This document shows positions 8,742-15,775 of a DNA stretch of 64,000 bases, piece by piece. The DNA lies in assembly GCF_011761635.1 (NCBI RefSeq), contig NZ_JAASRN010000002.1, positions 894,065-958,064 on the forward strand, written 5' to 3'. How positions within the stretch are numbered: position 1 is the first letter of the stretch; the number at the start of each line of letters is the position of its first letter. The notes beneath the pieces are model-generated. The model worked only from the letters and a program-made list of their open reading frames with translations, searched no databases and was not told where the DNA came from. The translations under genes were made by a program, and so were the position numbers. The stretch is from Thermonema lapsum (lineage in GTDB: Bacteria > Bacteroidota > Bacteroidia > Cytophagales > Thermonemataceae).

Positions 8742-9269
8742 ATGCGCCTGTTTCGTTTTCTTTTTTTCGCTACACTCCTGACGTATTTTATTTACAAAAT
8801 ATTCGGTGAGCTTTCCTCAACTTATCTCATTTGGGTAGTGATTGTTTCGTTTTTTCTTTCACTTTCAAAAAAGAAAAACCCAAAAGCCCCCTCGAAAGGC
8901 AAGCCGCAAAAGAAAAAAATACTCGATAACAAAGAAGTAGATGATGCAGAGGAAGAGGCAAAAGCCTTGTATGAATTCCTAAAAAAGGATATAAAGTCCT
9001 TAAAAGAGATACCTGAGTTTAAGAAGGCTCTGGAACTGCCAAAAGACAACAAGGAGTTGGACAGTAAAAAAAGAAGAGCACAGGCGAAAGAAGCTCTGAA
9101 AAAAGAGCAAGAGGCACAAATAAAGTTGCAGAATCATAACGAAGACCACCTACCCGGCTATCAGCACCCAAAAGTCCAGGAAAACGCTTATGCCCACAAA
9201 TTCAGGGATAAACAACGACTCAAAGAAGCTTTCATTGCTTCTGAAATTTTCAAACAAAAATTTTTTTAA
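8742..9269 (+). CDS. Hypothetical membrane-anchored protein with charged C-terminal region
   Basis: 175 residues. Two hydrophobic segments at about 2-20 and 26-42 would form a membrane hairpin, followed by a basic linker (KKKNPKAPSKGKPQKKK) and a long, very charged region rich in K, E and A that is predicted helical. The cytoplasmic tail holds no motif I recognise. The composition after the membrane part and the lack of cysteines argue for a scaffold or adaptor rather than an enzyme, but no function can be assigned. It is monocistronic, divergent from smc and convergent with the epimerase gene. Confidence 0.65.
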   Translation: MRLFRFLFFATLLTYFIYKIFGELSSTYLIWVVIVSFFLSLSKKKNPKAPSKGKPQKKKILDNKEVDDAEEEAKALYEFLKKDIKSLKEIPEFKKALELPKDNKELDSKKRRAQAKEALKKEQEAQIKLQNHNEDHLPGYQHPKVQENAYAHKFRDKQRLKEAFIASEIFKQKFF

Positions 9270-9309
9270 TTCCGCTTCCCGATAGCTGATTGCCCTTTAA
9301 GTAAGCGTA

Positions 9310-9714
9310 TCAAATCTTTTCTTGACACAGCTCAAGCAACACGCCTCCAGTAGAACGCGGATGCACAAAACAAATCAGCTTATTGTCGGCTCCTTCTTTC
9401 GGCTCTTCATTGATAAGCTCAAAGCCTGCAGCACGCAGGCGCTCCATCTCGGCGCGTATGTCGTCCACCTCTACTGCTACGTGATGAATGCCCTGACCGC
9501 GCTTCTGCAGATATTTGTAAATGGCACTCTCCTCGTGCGTAGCGCCCAATAATTCCACTTTGCTTTCGCCCAATTCAAAAAAAACAGTAGTTACCCCTTC
9601 CGAAGGCACTGTTTCTTCTTTATAGGCTTTGCGATTCAATAATACCTCAAACAGACGGGTAGCTTGTTTCAAATCGACAACAGCAATGCCCAAATGCTCT
9701 ATTTTCTTTATCAT
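9310..9714 (-). CDS. mce: Methylmalonyl-CoA epimerase (VOC superfamily)
   Basis: Interconverts (S)- and (R)-methylmalonyl-CoA, between propionyl-CoA carboxylase and the B12-dependent mutase. In the 134-residue form from ATG 9714 the metal ligands of the paired beta-alpha-beta-beta-beta modules are visible: H7 in KIEHLGIAV, H77/H78 in GIHHVAVEV and E128 in GVLLELC. Length is normal. The frame extends to 9741, but a TATTTTTG box on the minus strand (9739-9746) lies on that upstream start, and the family N-terminus begins at the later ATG. The biotin carrier gene starts 68 nt away on the other strand, which supports a methylmalonyl pathway role rather than another VOC enzyme. Confidence 0.9.
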   Translation of the reverse strand: MIKKIEHLGIAVVDLKQATRLFEVLLNRKAYKEETVPSEGVTTVFFELGESKVELLGATHEESAIYKYLQKRGQGIHHVAVEVDDIRAEMERLRAAGFELINEEPKEGADNKLICFVHPRSTGGVLLELCQEKI

Positions 9715-9738
9715 TTCCGTAAACTTTTTAACATCTTT

Positions 9739-9746
9739 CAAAAATA
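9739..9746 (-). promoter_or_regulatory. -7 promoter box for the methylmalonyl-CoA epimerase gene
   Basis: TATTTTTG on the minus strand. Transcription from here would begin near 9732, excluding the longer reading frame start at 9741 and supporting ATG 9714. The -33 element is only TTTA at a suitable distance. Confidence 0.5.
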
Positions 9747-9782
9747 GTTATTTTCGCTGATGCACTAAACCGGCTCAAGTCC

Positions 9783-10316
9783 ATGAAACTCACACTCCGG
9801 CTTTTAAATGCAAATGAATTCAGTGAACTACCTGCTACTGCTCAGGGCATAGAGGTTGAAAAAAAAGACAAGCAATGGTTGCTAAACGGTCATGCGCAAG
9901 AGATAGACGTACGCCCGCTTGATGAGCGCCGTTTTCACTTGATTGCTGCGCATCAATCTTATGTTTTGGAAGTACTCGAGATAAACAAGGCAGAAAAGAG
10001 CATCACGCTATTGATGAACGGCAAAAGGCAGCAGTGGGCAATTCAAGAGCCCATAGACCTGCTACTCAAAGAGATGGGCATAGACCAAAGTGCCCGCTCA
10101 CAAGCCGAAGATTTGAAAGCTCCCATGCCGGGGTTGGTGTTGGACATCAAAGTAAGTCCTGGGCAAGCAGTAAAAAAAGGGGATGCACTGTTGATACTGG
10201 AAGCCATGAAGATGGAAAACGTATTGAAAGCGCCAGCCGATGCCAAAGTAAAAAGCATATGCGTGGCGAAAGGGCAGGGGGTAGAAAAAAACCAAGTATT
10301 GATAGAGTTCGAATAA
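9783..10316 (+). CDS. Biotin carboxyl carrier protein of an acyl-CoA (probably propionyl-CoA) carboxylase
   Basis: Carries biotin between carboxylase and carboxyltransferase. The C-terminal biotinyl domain (about 110-177) has APMPGLV, the helix turn, EAMKMEN at 140-146 with biotinylated K143, and the LIEFE end. The N-terminal 100 residues form the extra beta domain of propionyl/acetyl-CoA carboxylase alpha C-termini, here as a separate protein, as is common in Bacteroidota. The divergent neighbour is methylmalonyl-CoA epimerase, which favours a propionyl-CoA carboxylase role over acetyl-CoA carboxylase AccB or a sodium-pumping decarboxylase. The carboxylase and transferase subunits are not in the window. 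Confidence 0.9.
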   Translation: MKLTLRLLNANEFSELPATAQGIEVEKKDKQWLLNGHAQEIDVRPLDERRFHLIAAHQSYVLEVLEINKAEKSITLLMNGKRQQWAIQEPIDLLLKEMGIDQSARSQAEDLKAPMPGLVLDIKVSPGQAVKKGDALLILEAMKMENVLKAPADAKVKSICVAKGQGVEKNQVLIEFE

Positions 10317-10330
10317 AGCCAGAGGGAGCC

Positions 10331-11068
10331 TCAAGCAAAGGCATCACCAGCATAAGCCAAGGTAATGACACCTACAGCACGCGGCTGTGCTGGTAATATG
10401 CTTTTGTAAAGAGCCTCTAAGGTAGCGCCGGTAGTAAGCACATCGTCAACTAAAACCACCGCCTGCCGGTGCAGGGCTCTTTTGCCCTCGGTAGTCAATT
10501 CAAAAACATCGCGCACATTCAACCAGCGTTCCCATAAGCCTTTATGGGTTTGAGAGGCACGTTGCACGCGCCGCTCCACCGCTCTATTCCACACTGGCAA
10601 AGGGTATTGCCAAGCATCGGCAAGTCCTCGTGCAAAGTATTCGCTTTGGTTGTAACCTCTCTGGTGTTGTTTTTTGGGGTGCAAAGGCACAGGTAAAAAG
10701 CCGTCTATTTCATAGGGTAAAGAAGCGCGGCACAAACGTTCGCCATACAAATAGCCCATTTCGTAAGCCAAAGCTTTGGCACCTCTGTATTTGATGGCAT
10801 GCAATATTTTTTGCGCACTGCCCCCTTTTTGAAAGTGCAAAAAAGGCAAAACAAAATCGGCAGGAATGCGCCCTATCAGCACCCTGCCTGCCGGATTGTC
10901 TATATGTTGTTGAAGGTCTTTGAAAAAATCGGTATAAGGAAGTGCCAACCGGCACGAGGGACAAACAAAGCGAAGCTCTGCATTCAACACGCGCTTGCAA
11001 ACCACACAAGCCTCCGGAAACAGCAAATGCAAAAAAGCATTTATGAATGTGCGAGCTGTTGGCAGCAT
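10331..11068 (-). CDS. ComF family protein (zinc-ribbon phosphoribosyltransferase-like)
   Basis: ComF-type protein, involved in DNA uptake or processing in naturally competent bacteria but found widely. It has the N-terminal zinc ribbon (C21, C24, C36, C39), the conserved LPVPLHPKKQHQRGYNQSE block at 125-143 and a PRPP-binding signature VVLVDDVLTTGAT at 204-216. Length (245 aa) is normal. It follows two coiled-coil genes on the same strand by 35 nt. Biochemical activity of the family is not settled; competence in this organism is not shown. Confidence 0.9.
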   Translation of the reverse strand: MLPTARTFINAFLHLLFPEACVVCKRVLNAELRFVCPSCRLALPYTDFFKDLQQHIDNPAGRVLIGRIPADFVLPFLHFQKGGSAQKILHAIKYRGAKALAYEMGYLYGERLCRASLPYEIDGFLPVPLHPKKQHQRGYNQSEYFARGLADAWQYPLPVWNRAVERRVQRASQTHKGLWERWLNVRDVFELTTEGKRALHRQAVVLVDDVLTTGATLEALYKSILPAQPRAVGVITLAYAGDAFA

Positions 11069-11103
11069 TCCTTTGCTTTGTTGGATACCTTTCTATTCCA
11101 TTT

Positions 11104-11799
11104 CTATTGTCTAAACGGAGGCTTCACTTCATCTGCCAACTTGCGTAACAGTTCTGCCACGTGGAAGCGATTGGCACCTTCTTGTTCTACTTGCTGAATG
11201 CTGCTCATAAAGTTGTTTTGCAGGTTTTGGATAGCTGTCTGCACTTTACTTTCCATAGCCTGCACGCGCTCATAAATTTCATCTACCACCTCTGAAAGGT
11301 TTTCTTTTTGCTGCTGCATGGTCTTCGATATATTGCTTTGTATCTCTGCAATTTCTCTGTACAGCAGCTCGGTATCGTGCCCGGCAATAAGCTCCTTTAC
11401 GGCATCCAGGCGAGTATGGCGTCTGGGCTTGCCTTTAGGCACACCATATTCGGCTTCCTCAATGAACACATACTGCTCATCTTGGCGCATGCGATCTGCT
11501 TCATGGATGATTTTGGGCAGCTCTTTATAAAGGTCCTGCAGTTGTTCTTTGAAGTGTTTACGATTTTCTTCCATGATGGACGTAAACAGCTTCTTCATCT
11601 CGGCTAACTGGTACTCATAGTCTTTTTTATTTTCTTGCAAGATAGCCGTAAAGAGGTCTTTCATGCCTTGAAAGCGGCTCTCTATTTCCTTCCTGTCCGG
11701 ATTTACTACTGCCTCTTTCAAGTCATTTACCTCCTCGGGGTTGACGGCTTTTTCTTCGGGCTGCTCCTCTGATTTTTTGTAGAAGTCTTCCATACTCAT
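11104..11799 (-). CDS. Hypothetical coiled-coil protein
   Basis: 231 residues, acidic N-terminus followed by repeated, related segments (FQGMKDLFTAILQENKKDY and MKKLFTSIMEENRKHF, about residues 43-83), which look like a short internal duplication with a period near 27 residues. A second helical region (120-210) includes a KGKPRRHTR basic patch and heptad-rich sequence. No signal peptide or membrane segment. It lies 11 nt downstream of another coiled-coil gene and upstream of comF on the same strand; the pair probably makes interacting proteins. I do not recognise a domain and no function is proposed. Confidence 0.75.
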   Translation of the reverse strand: MSMEDFYKKSEEQPEEKAVNPEEVNDLKEAVVNPDRKEIESRFQGMKDLFTAILQENKKDYEYQLAEMKKLFTSIMEENRKHFKEQLQDLYKELPKIIHEADRMRQDEQYVFIEEAEYGVPKGKPRRHTRLDAVKELIAGHDTELLYREIAEIQSNISKTMQQQKENLSEVVDEIYERVQAMESKVQTAIQNLQNNFMSSIQQVEQEGANRFHVAELLRKLADEVKPPFRQ

Positions 11800-11810
11800 A
11801 GCGCTACTGT

Positions 11811-12158
11811 TTACTGTCCTAAAGTATTTGACATTTGGTCAAAAATCTGCTTCAAAGCAGATTTACTCACCTGACGTTGACGTTGATTCTGCAGCTCTTG
11901 CTGCATGACTGCCTGCACTTGCTGAATTTGATTGAGCAGACGCTCTTCCGACTTCTCGATGCTGCGTAACATTTCTATTTTCACCTCATCGATTTTTACC
12001 GACATTTCGGTACGGTAGCTGTCTAGCAAATTTTTTAGTTTTTTCAGCTCGCTGTTGTAAGTCTCGAGCTCTTCACCAAAAATAATCTTTTTGATTTCTT
12101 CTAATTTAGAGCTTGACGCTTGTGTTCCGCCCATATTGAAGTTTTGTGTGTTTTCCAT
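11811..12158 (-). CDS. Hypothetical small coiled-coil protein
   Basis: 115 residues. A short polar N-terminus (NFNMGGTQASSS) precedes one long amphipathic helix, about residues 18-90, with clear heptads and a glutamine-rich end (QVQAVMQQELQNQRQRQ). The motif KLEEIKKIIFGEELETYNSELKKL recalls the start of other bacterial helical proteins whose genes sit near OmpA-like genes, but this is from memory and unverified, and no OmpA gene is adjacent. First gene of a three-gene unit with the next coiled-coil gene (11 nt gap) and comF. Preceded by a good promoter at 12195-12224. Confidence 0.75.
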   Translation of the reverse strand: MENTQNFNMGGTQASSSKLEEIKKIIFGEELETYNSELKKLKNLLDSYRTEMSVKIDEVKIEMLRSIEKSEERLLNQIQQVQAVMQQELQNQRQRQVSKSALKQIFDQMSNTLGQ

Positions 12159-12194
12159 AGGCTTTTCAATTTAAACATTTGCTTTTTGCATGTC

Positions 12195-12224
12195 TAAATA
12201 TAGAAAGTATTTTTCTATTTCAAA
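12195..12224 (-). promoter_or_regulatory. Promoter for the coiled-coil/comF operon
   Basis: Minus strand: TTTG (12224-12221), 18 nt, TATATTTA (12202-12195). One mismatch in the last base of the -7 box. It drives the 12158 to 10331 gene set. Confidence 0.6.
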
Positions 12225-12243
12225 AAAGAAGTGCCGTCTTCTT

Positions 12244-12273
12244 TTTGTCAGCTCAAAAGATATTCTAAGTTTG
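12244..12273 (+). promoter_or_regulatory. Promoter for the AhpD-like/exonuclease III operon
   Basis: TTTG (12244-12247), 18 nt, TAAGTTTG (12266-12273): a full match to the Bacteroidota consensus. Transcription would start near 12280, 20 nt before the first ATG. Confidence 0.75.
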
Positions 12274-12299
12274 CAAGAAGGTTTTAAATATCAACAGCT

Positions 12300-12653
12300 A
12301 TGAAGGATTTAGTAAAAGAATTCAACGACTACCGCACTGCTATGAATGAGAAAATCATGGCAGCTGATAATTTGGTACTCAAACGCATCTTCAGCCTCGA
12401 CAGCCAAACCTACAAAGAGGGGGCACTGCCTGTGAAAACCAAAGAGATGCTGGGGTTAGCCTGTTCTATGGTATTACGTTGCGACGACTGCATCCGCTAC
12501 CACTTGGGCAAATGCTATGAAGAGGGGGTGAGCGACGCCGAAGTATTCGAAATTTTCTCTATTGCCACGCTCATCGGCGGCACTATCGTGATTCCACATC
12601 TGCGCCGTGCCGTAGAGTATTGGGAAGCTCTCAAAACGCAAAACCCATCATGA
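12300..12653 (+). CDS. Carboxymuconolactone decarboxylase family (AhpD-like) protein
   Basis: 117-residue all-helical AhpD/CMD-fold protein. The redox CxxC motif is C61-D-D-C64 with H68 four residues on, the arrangement of alkylhydroperoxidase-type members that use a relay of cysteines and a histidine. Length is typical of the short family. No true decarboxylase catalytic set can be claimed; a role in peroxide or thiol redox is a family inference. First gene of an operon: its stop overlaps the next ATG (ATGA at 12650-12653), and exonuclease III follows, so a link to oxidative damage defence is plausible but not shown. Confidence 0.85.
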   Translation: MKDLVKEFNDYRTAMNEKIMAADNLVLKRIFSLDSQTYKEGALPVKTKEMLGLACSMVLRCDDCIRYHLGKCYEEGVSDAEVFEIFSIATLIGGTIVIPHLRRAVEYWEALKTQNPS

Positions 12654-13027
12654 GTAAACAGCAAAAAGAACGCATAGACCCTTATTTAGAGTTGCAATGG
12701 CAAAAGCTGTTGAGTAAGCTGGAAAAAATCATAGGCAAACGCCCACAAAACATAGAAGCGGTGCTTTTTCTGATTGGTATGCGTGAGTTGGGCAAAGGTG
12801 CCCGCCACTTTTCCAAAGAACAAAAACAAGACCTTATGCATATTGCTGTTTGCAGGGTATTGAGCAAGTCTGGCTTCTATGAACTGGAAGGAGTCGATGC
12901 TGAAGGTTGGCCTCACTGGAAGCTACTCAAACCGCTGCCCAAGCTGGATTTACTCTCGCAAGAAGCCCTGCTCAAAACGCACATCATAGATTATTTTCAT
13001 GAAGAAGGCATCATAGAGAATGAATAA
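12650..13027 (+). CDS. Conserved hypothetical protein between AhpD-like and exonuclease III genes
   Basis: 125 residues from the ATG that overlaps the preceding stop as ATGA; an upstream in-frame start at 12620 would overlap the previous gene by 34 nt and is less likely. The sequence is soluble and mostly helical: AVLFLIGMRELGKGARHF in the middle and a VLSKSGFYELEGVDAEGWPHW section. No catalytic motif is recognised. I believe close relatives occur across Bacteroidota, without an assigned function. Its stop lies 8 nt inside the exonuclease III gene, so the three genes are translationally coupled. Confidence 0.8.
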   Translation: MSKQQKERIDPYLELQWQKLLSKLEKIIGKRPQNIEAVLFLIGMRELGKGARHFSKEQKQDLMHIAVCRVLSKSGFYELEGVDAEGWPHWKLLKPLPKLDLLSQEALLKTHIIDYFHEEGIIENE

Positions 13028-13802
13028 AACGGTACGCATCATTACTTACAATGTAAATGGCATCCGGGCGGCAGTCAGAAAAGGACTGGACAAGTGGTTG
13101 CAAGCCGCCCGCCCCGATATCTTTTGCCTGCAAGAAATTAAAGCCAATCATGACACTTTTCCACGGGAGCTATTCGAAGCTCTTGGGTATGAATGCTATC
13201 TGTACCCAGCACAAAAAGCCGGGTACAGCGGCGTGGCTGTGCTCAGCCGTAAGCCAGCAATAAAAATTATAGAAGGCATGAACCACCCCCTACACGATAG
13301 CGAAGGGCGAGTGCTTCGCGCTTTTTTTGACGGCTTTTGCGTGGCATCGGTCTATATGCCCTCCGGCTCCTCAGGCGACCAACGCCAAGCCGTCAAAATG
13401 CTGTTTCTCGACGATTTCAATCGCTTTGTGGAAAAACACCGGCAGGAACATCCCGAATACCCACTGGTGATTTGCGGCGATTTAAATATTTGCCACCAAG
13501 CCATCGATATCCATGACCCGGTGCGCAATGCCAACACTTCCGGTTTTCTGCCCGAAGAGCGCGCTTGGATGTCAAATTTTTTAGCAAGTGGTTTTATCGA
13601 CACTTTTCGCCACTTTAACCCAGAGCCTCATCATTACACTTGGTGGAGCTACCGCGCACGTGCACGTGAAAAAAACTTGGGCTGGCGCATCGATTATTGT
13701 ATGGCAGACAAGCAATTAGCTTCAAGACTTCAGCGGGCGGTCATATTGCCCGAAGCACGCCACTCAGACCATTGCCCCGTTTTACTCGAACTCGCGGTTT
13801 AG
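13020..13802 (+). CDS. xth: Exodeoxyribonuclease III (AP endonuclease)
   Basis: DNA-repair nuclease that cuts at abasic sites and trims 3' ends. All catalytic blocks of the exonuclease III family are present: TYNVNG at 9-14, LQEIK with metal ligand E39, Y112 in VYMPSG, GDLNICH with D154 and N156, and SDHCPV with D250 and H251. Length (260 aa) is normal. The start overlaps the preceding gene by 8 nt. The GLGWRIDY-type segment (NLGWRIDYCM) is typical of Xth. Likely cotranscribed with the AhpD-like gene from the promoter at 12244-12273. Confidence 0.95.
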   Translation: MNKTVRIITYNVNGIRAAVRKGLDKWLQAARPDIFCLQEIKANHDTFPRELFEALGYECYLYPAQKAGYSGVAVLSRKPAIKIIEGMNHPLHDSEGRVLRAFFDGFCVASVYMPSGSSGDQRQAVKMLFLDDFNRFVEKHRQEHPEYPLVICGDLNICHQAIDIHDPVRNANTSGFLPEERAWMSNFLASGFIDTFRHFNPEPHHYTWWSYRARAREKNLGWRIDYCMADKQLASRLQRAVILPEARHSDHCPVLLELAV

Positions 13803-13826
13803 TGCCTATTTTTTTAAAAAAACAGC

Positions 13827-13856
13827 TTTGAGGATTCTTGCAAGTTGTTATATTTG
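13827..13856 (+). promoter_or_regulatory. Promoter for the peptide-binding lipoprotein gene
   Basis: TTTG (13827-13830), 18 nt, TATATTTG (13849-13856), full consensus. It lies inside the longest open frame of the next gene and so supports the downstream start at 13919. Confidence 0.8.
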
Positions 13857-13918
13857 TAAACTACGCTTTTGTAAGTTATCTTTTCACGCACTTAGCTGTC
13901 AGTAAAACTTTTGTGTTC

Positions 13919-15691
13919 ATGAAACACTTTTTTAGCTACATTATATTGGCTTTATTTTTTGCATCTTGTAGTGATTCCTCGCAAGAGAGCAATTGGCAGG
14001 AAAACATGCCCACGGGTCCCGCTAAGGGGGGGGTATACTATGGGGGCGAGTTCCGTTTGAATGAATCGGAATACATCAAATCACTGTACCCACTCAGCAT
14101 TGCCGATGTGTATTCTTACCGGGTGGCTTGTCAAATTTATGAGGGCTTGTTTAAGTTCGACCCCGCCACACTGGAGATAGTCAACGGCTTAGCCGAATCC
14201 TATACCCTCGACAGCAGCCGCACTATTTATACCATCAAATTGCGCAAAGGGGTGCGCTTTCACGACGACCCTTGCTTTCCCGGTGGCAAAGGGCGTGAAG
14301 TAACTGCTCAAGATGTAGCTTATTGCTTTCAAAGAGTTTGCACGCAATCGAGCAATAATCAAGGTTTTACAATATTCAAAGACCTGCTCAAAGGCGCCAA
14401 TGAGTATTATGCCGCTTCGGCAGGGGGCAATAAACCCAGCTTTCAAATCACAGGCATTCAAGTCATCGACGACTATACCATCCAGCTTCAACTAACCCGC
14501 CCGTATGCCTTTTTCCTTTACAATCTAGCACGTCCGTTTGCTTTCATTTATCCCCGCGAAGCCGTAGAAAAATACGGAGAAGACGGCTTGCGCGAGAAAG
14601 CCGTAGGTACCGGTCCTTTTGTTCTGGCATCGGTAGACCCCGGCAATAGCCTTTTACTCAAGCGCAATCCGCACTACTACCTAAAAGATGAACACGGCAA
14701 TCCATTGCCTTATTTGCACGGCATTAAAATCAGCTTCATAGCAGAAAAGAAAACAGAATACAACGAATTTCACGCTGGTAAGCTGGATATGATTTATCGC
14801 CTGCCCACCGAACGCATCATCGACTTTCTGATGGAAGCCGAAAAGAGCGAACACGGAGAAATACAAGGTTTTGTGCTTGACCGTGCGCCTGAAATGGCAA
14901 CCCAATATTTGACTTTCATGACCGCCAAAGGCGTGTTTAAAAATAAAAACCTTCGGAAAGCTTTCAGTTTTGCTATAGACAGAGAGAAAATTTTGGAGTT
15001 TGTATTGAACGGCGAAGGTGAAGCCCCAGGATACCATGGCATTGTACCCCCTGTTTTCAAAAACTACGACATCAAGCAAATCAGAGGATATCAGTTGAAT
15101 ATAGACTCTGCCCAGTATTACTTAGCAAAAGCAGGATATCCTAACGGGGTCGGCTTCCCCGAAATCACCCTTCAAGTAAATGCCGAAGGAGACCGTCATC
15201 TGAACGTAGCGCTGGAAATACAAAAGCAACTGCAGGAAAACTTGAACATCAAAATCAACATAGAAACACTGCCATTTGCCCAGCTGCTTGAAAACAGCTT
15301 GCAAGGTAAGTTCGACTTGGTGCGTACAGCTTATTTTGCAGACTATCCCAACCCCGAAAACTTTTTGTGGCTATTCACAAGTATGGAATTGCCTGAGAGT
15401 CTCGAGGAGAAGGCGTATCCTAACATAGCACGTTATCAAAATCCACTCTATGACGAGCTTTACAATAAAGCCCTACTGGCAAATACACCCGAAGAAGCAT
15501 ATCGTTATTTACAGCAAGCAGAACAAATCTTAATGGACGATGCGGTGATACTGGTCTTATGGTACGATGAATCCTACCGCCTGCTTCAACCCTATGTACG
15601 CAACTTTCCCAACAACCCCATGCAATATCGAGACTTCACAAAAGTATATTTCGATAAAAGCTATTTTGAAAAACAAACTGCAAAAAAATAG
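13919..15691 (+). CDS. ABC transporter substrate-binding lipoprotein, family 5 (peptide/dipeptide type)
   Basis: Extracytoplasmic solute-binding protein of the DppA/OppA class. The start at 13919 gives a lipoprotein signal (MKHFFSYIILALFFASC, lipid-bearing Cys 17), while the longer frame from 13838 would hide it and crosses a full promoter. The SBP_bac_5 pattern is clear: entry YRVACQIYEGLFKFDP, LRKGVRFHDD, DVAYCFQRV, GTGPFVL and RNPHYYL. Length 590 aa. No permease or ATPase genes adjoin it, so the partner transporter is elsewhere. The ligand is presumed peptide from family membership. Confidence 0.9.
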   Translation: MKHFFSYIILALFFASCSDSSQESNWQENMPTGPAKGGVYYGGEFRLNESEYIKSLYPLSIADVYSYRVACQIYEGLFKFDPATLEIVNGLAESYTLDSSRTIYTIKLRKGVRFHDDPCFPGGKGREVTAQDVAYCFQRVCTQSSNNQGFTIFKDLLKGANEYYAASAGGNKPSFQITGIQVIDDYTIQLQLTRPYAFFLYNLARPFAFIYPREAVEKYGEDGLREKAVGTGPFVLASVDPGNSLLLKRNPHYYLKDEHGNPLPYLHGIKISFIAEKKTEYNEFHAGKLDMIYRLPTERIIDFLMEAEKSEHGEIQGFVLDRAPEMATQYLTFMTAKGVFKNKNLRKAFSFAIDREKILEFVLNGEGEAPGYHGIVPPVFKNYDIKQIRGYQLNIDSAQYYLAKAGYPNGVGFPEITLQVNAEGDRHLNVALEIQKQLQENLNIKINIETLPFAQLLENSLQGKFDLVRTAYFADYPNPENFLWLFTSMELPESLEEKAYPNIARYQNPLYDELYNKALLANTPEEAYRYLQQAEQILMDDAVILVLWYDESYRLLQPYVRNFPNNPMQYRDFTKVYFDKSYFEKQTAKK

Positions 15692-15711
15692 GTTTTCATC
15701 TTGCATGTAAA

Positions 15712-15765
15712 GGAGTAAGGCATAGGCAAATACCGAAAATTTCAGTATATTACTACACTTACTCC
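15712..15765. repeat. Spaced inverted repeat upstream of the DUF4175 gene
   Basis: GGAGTAAG (15712-15719) and CTTACTCC (15758-15765) are exact complements 38 nt apart, in the 84 nt gap before a gene with no other visible control element. It could be a weak operator or structured leader, or chance. Confidence 0.35.
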
Positions 15766-15775
15766 TAGGACCTAA

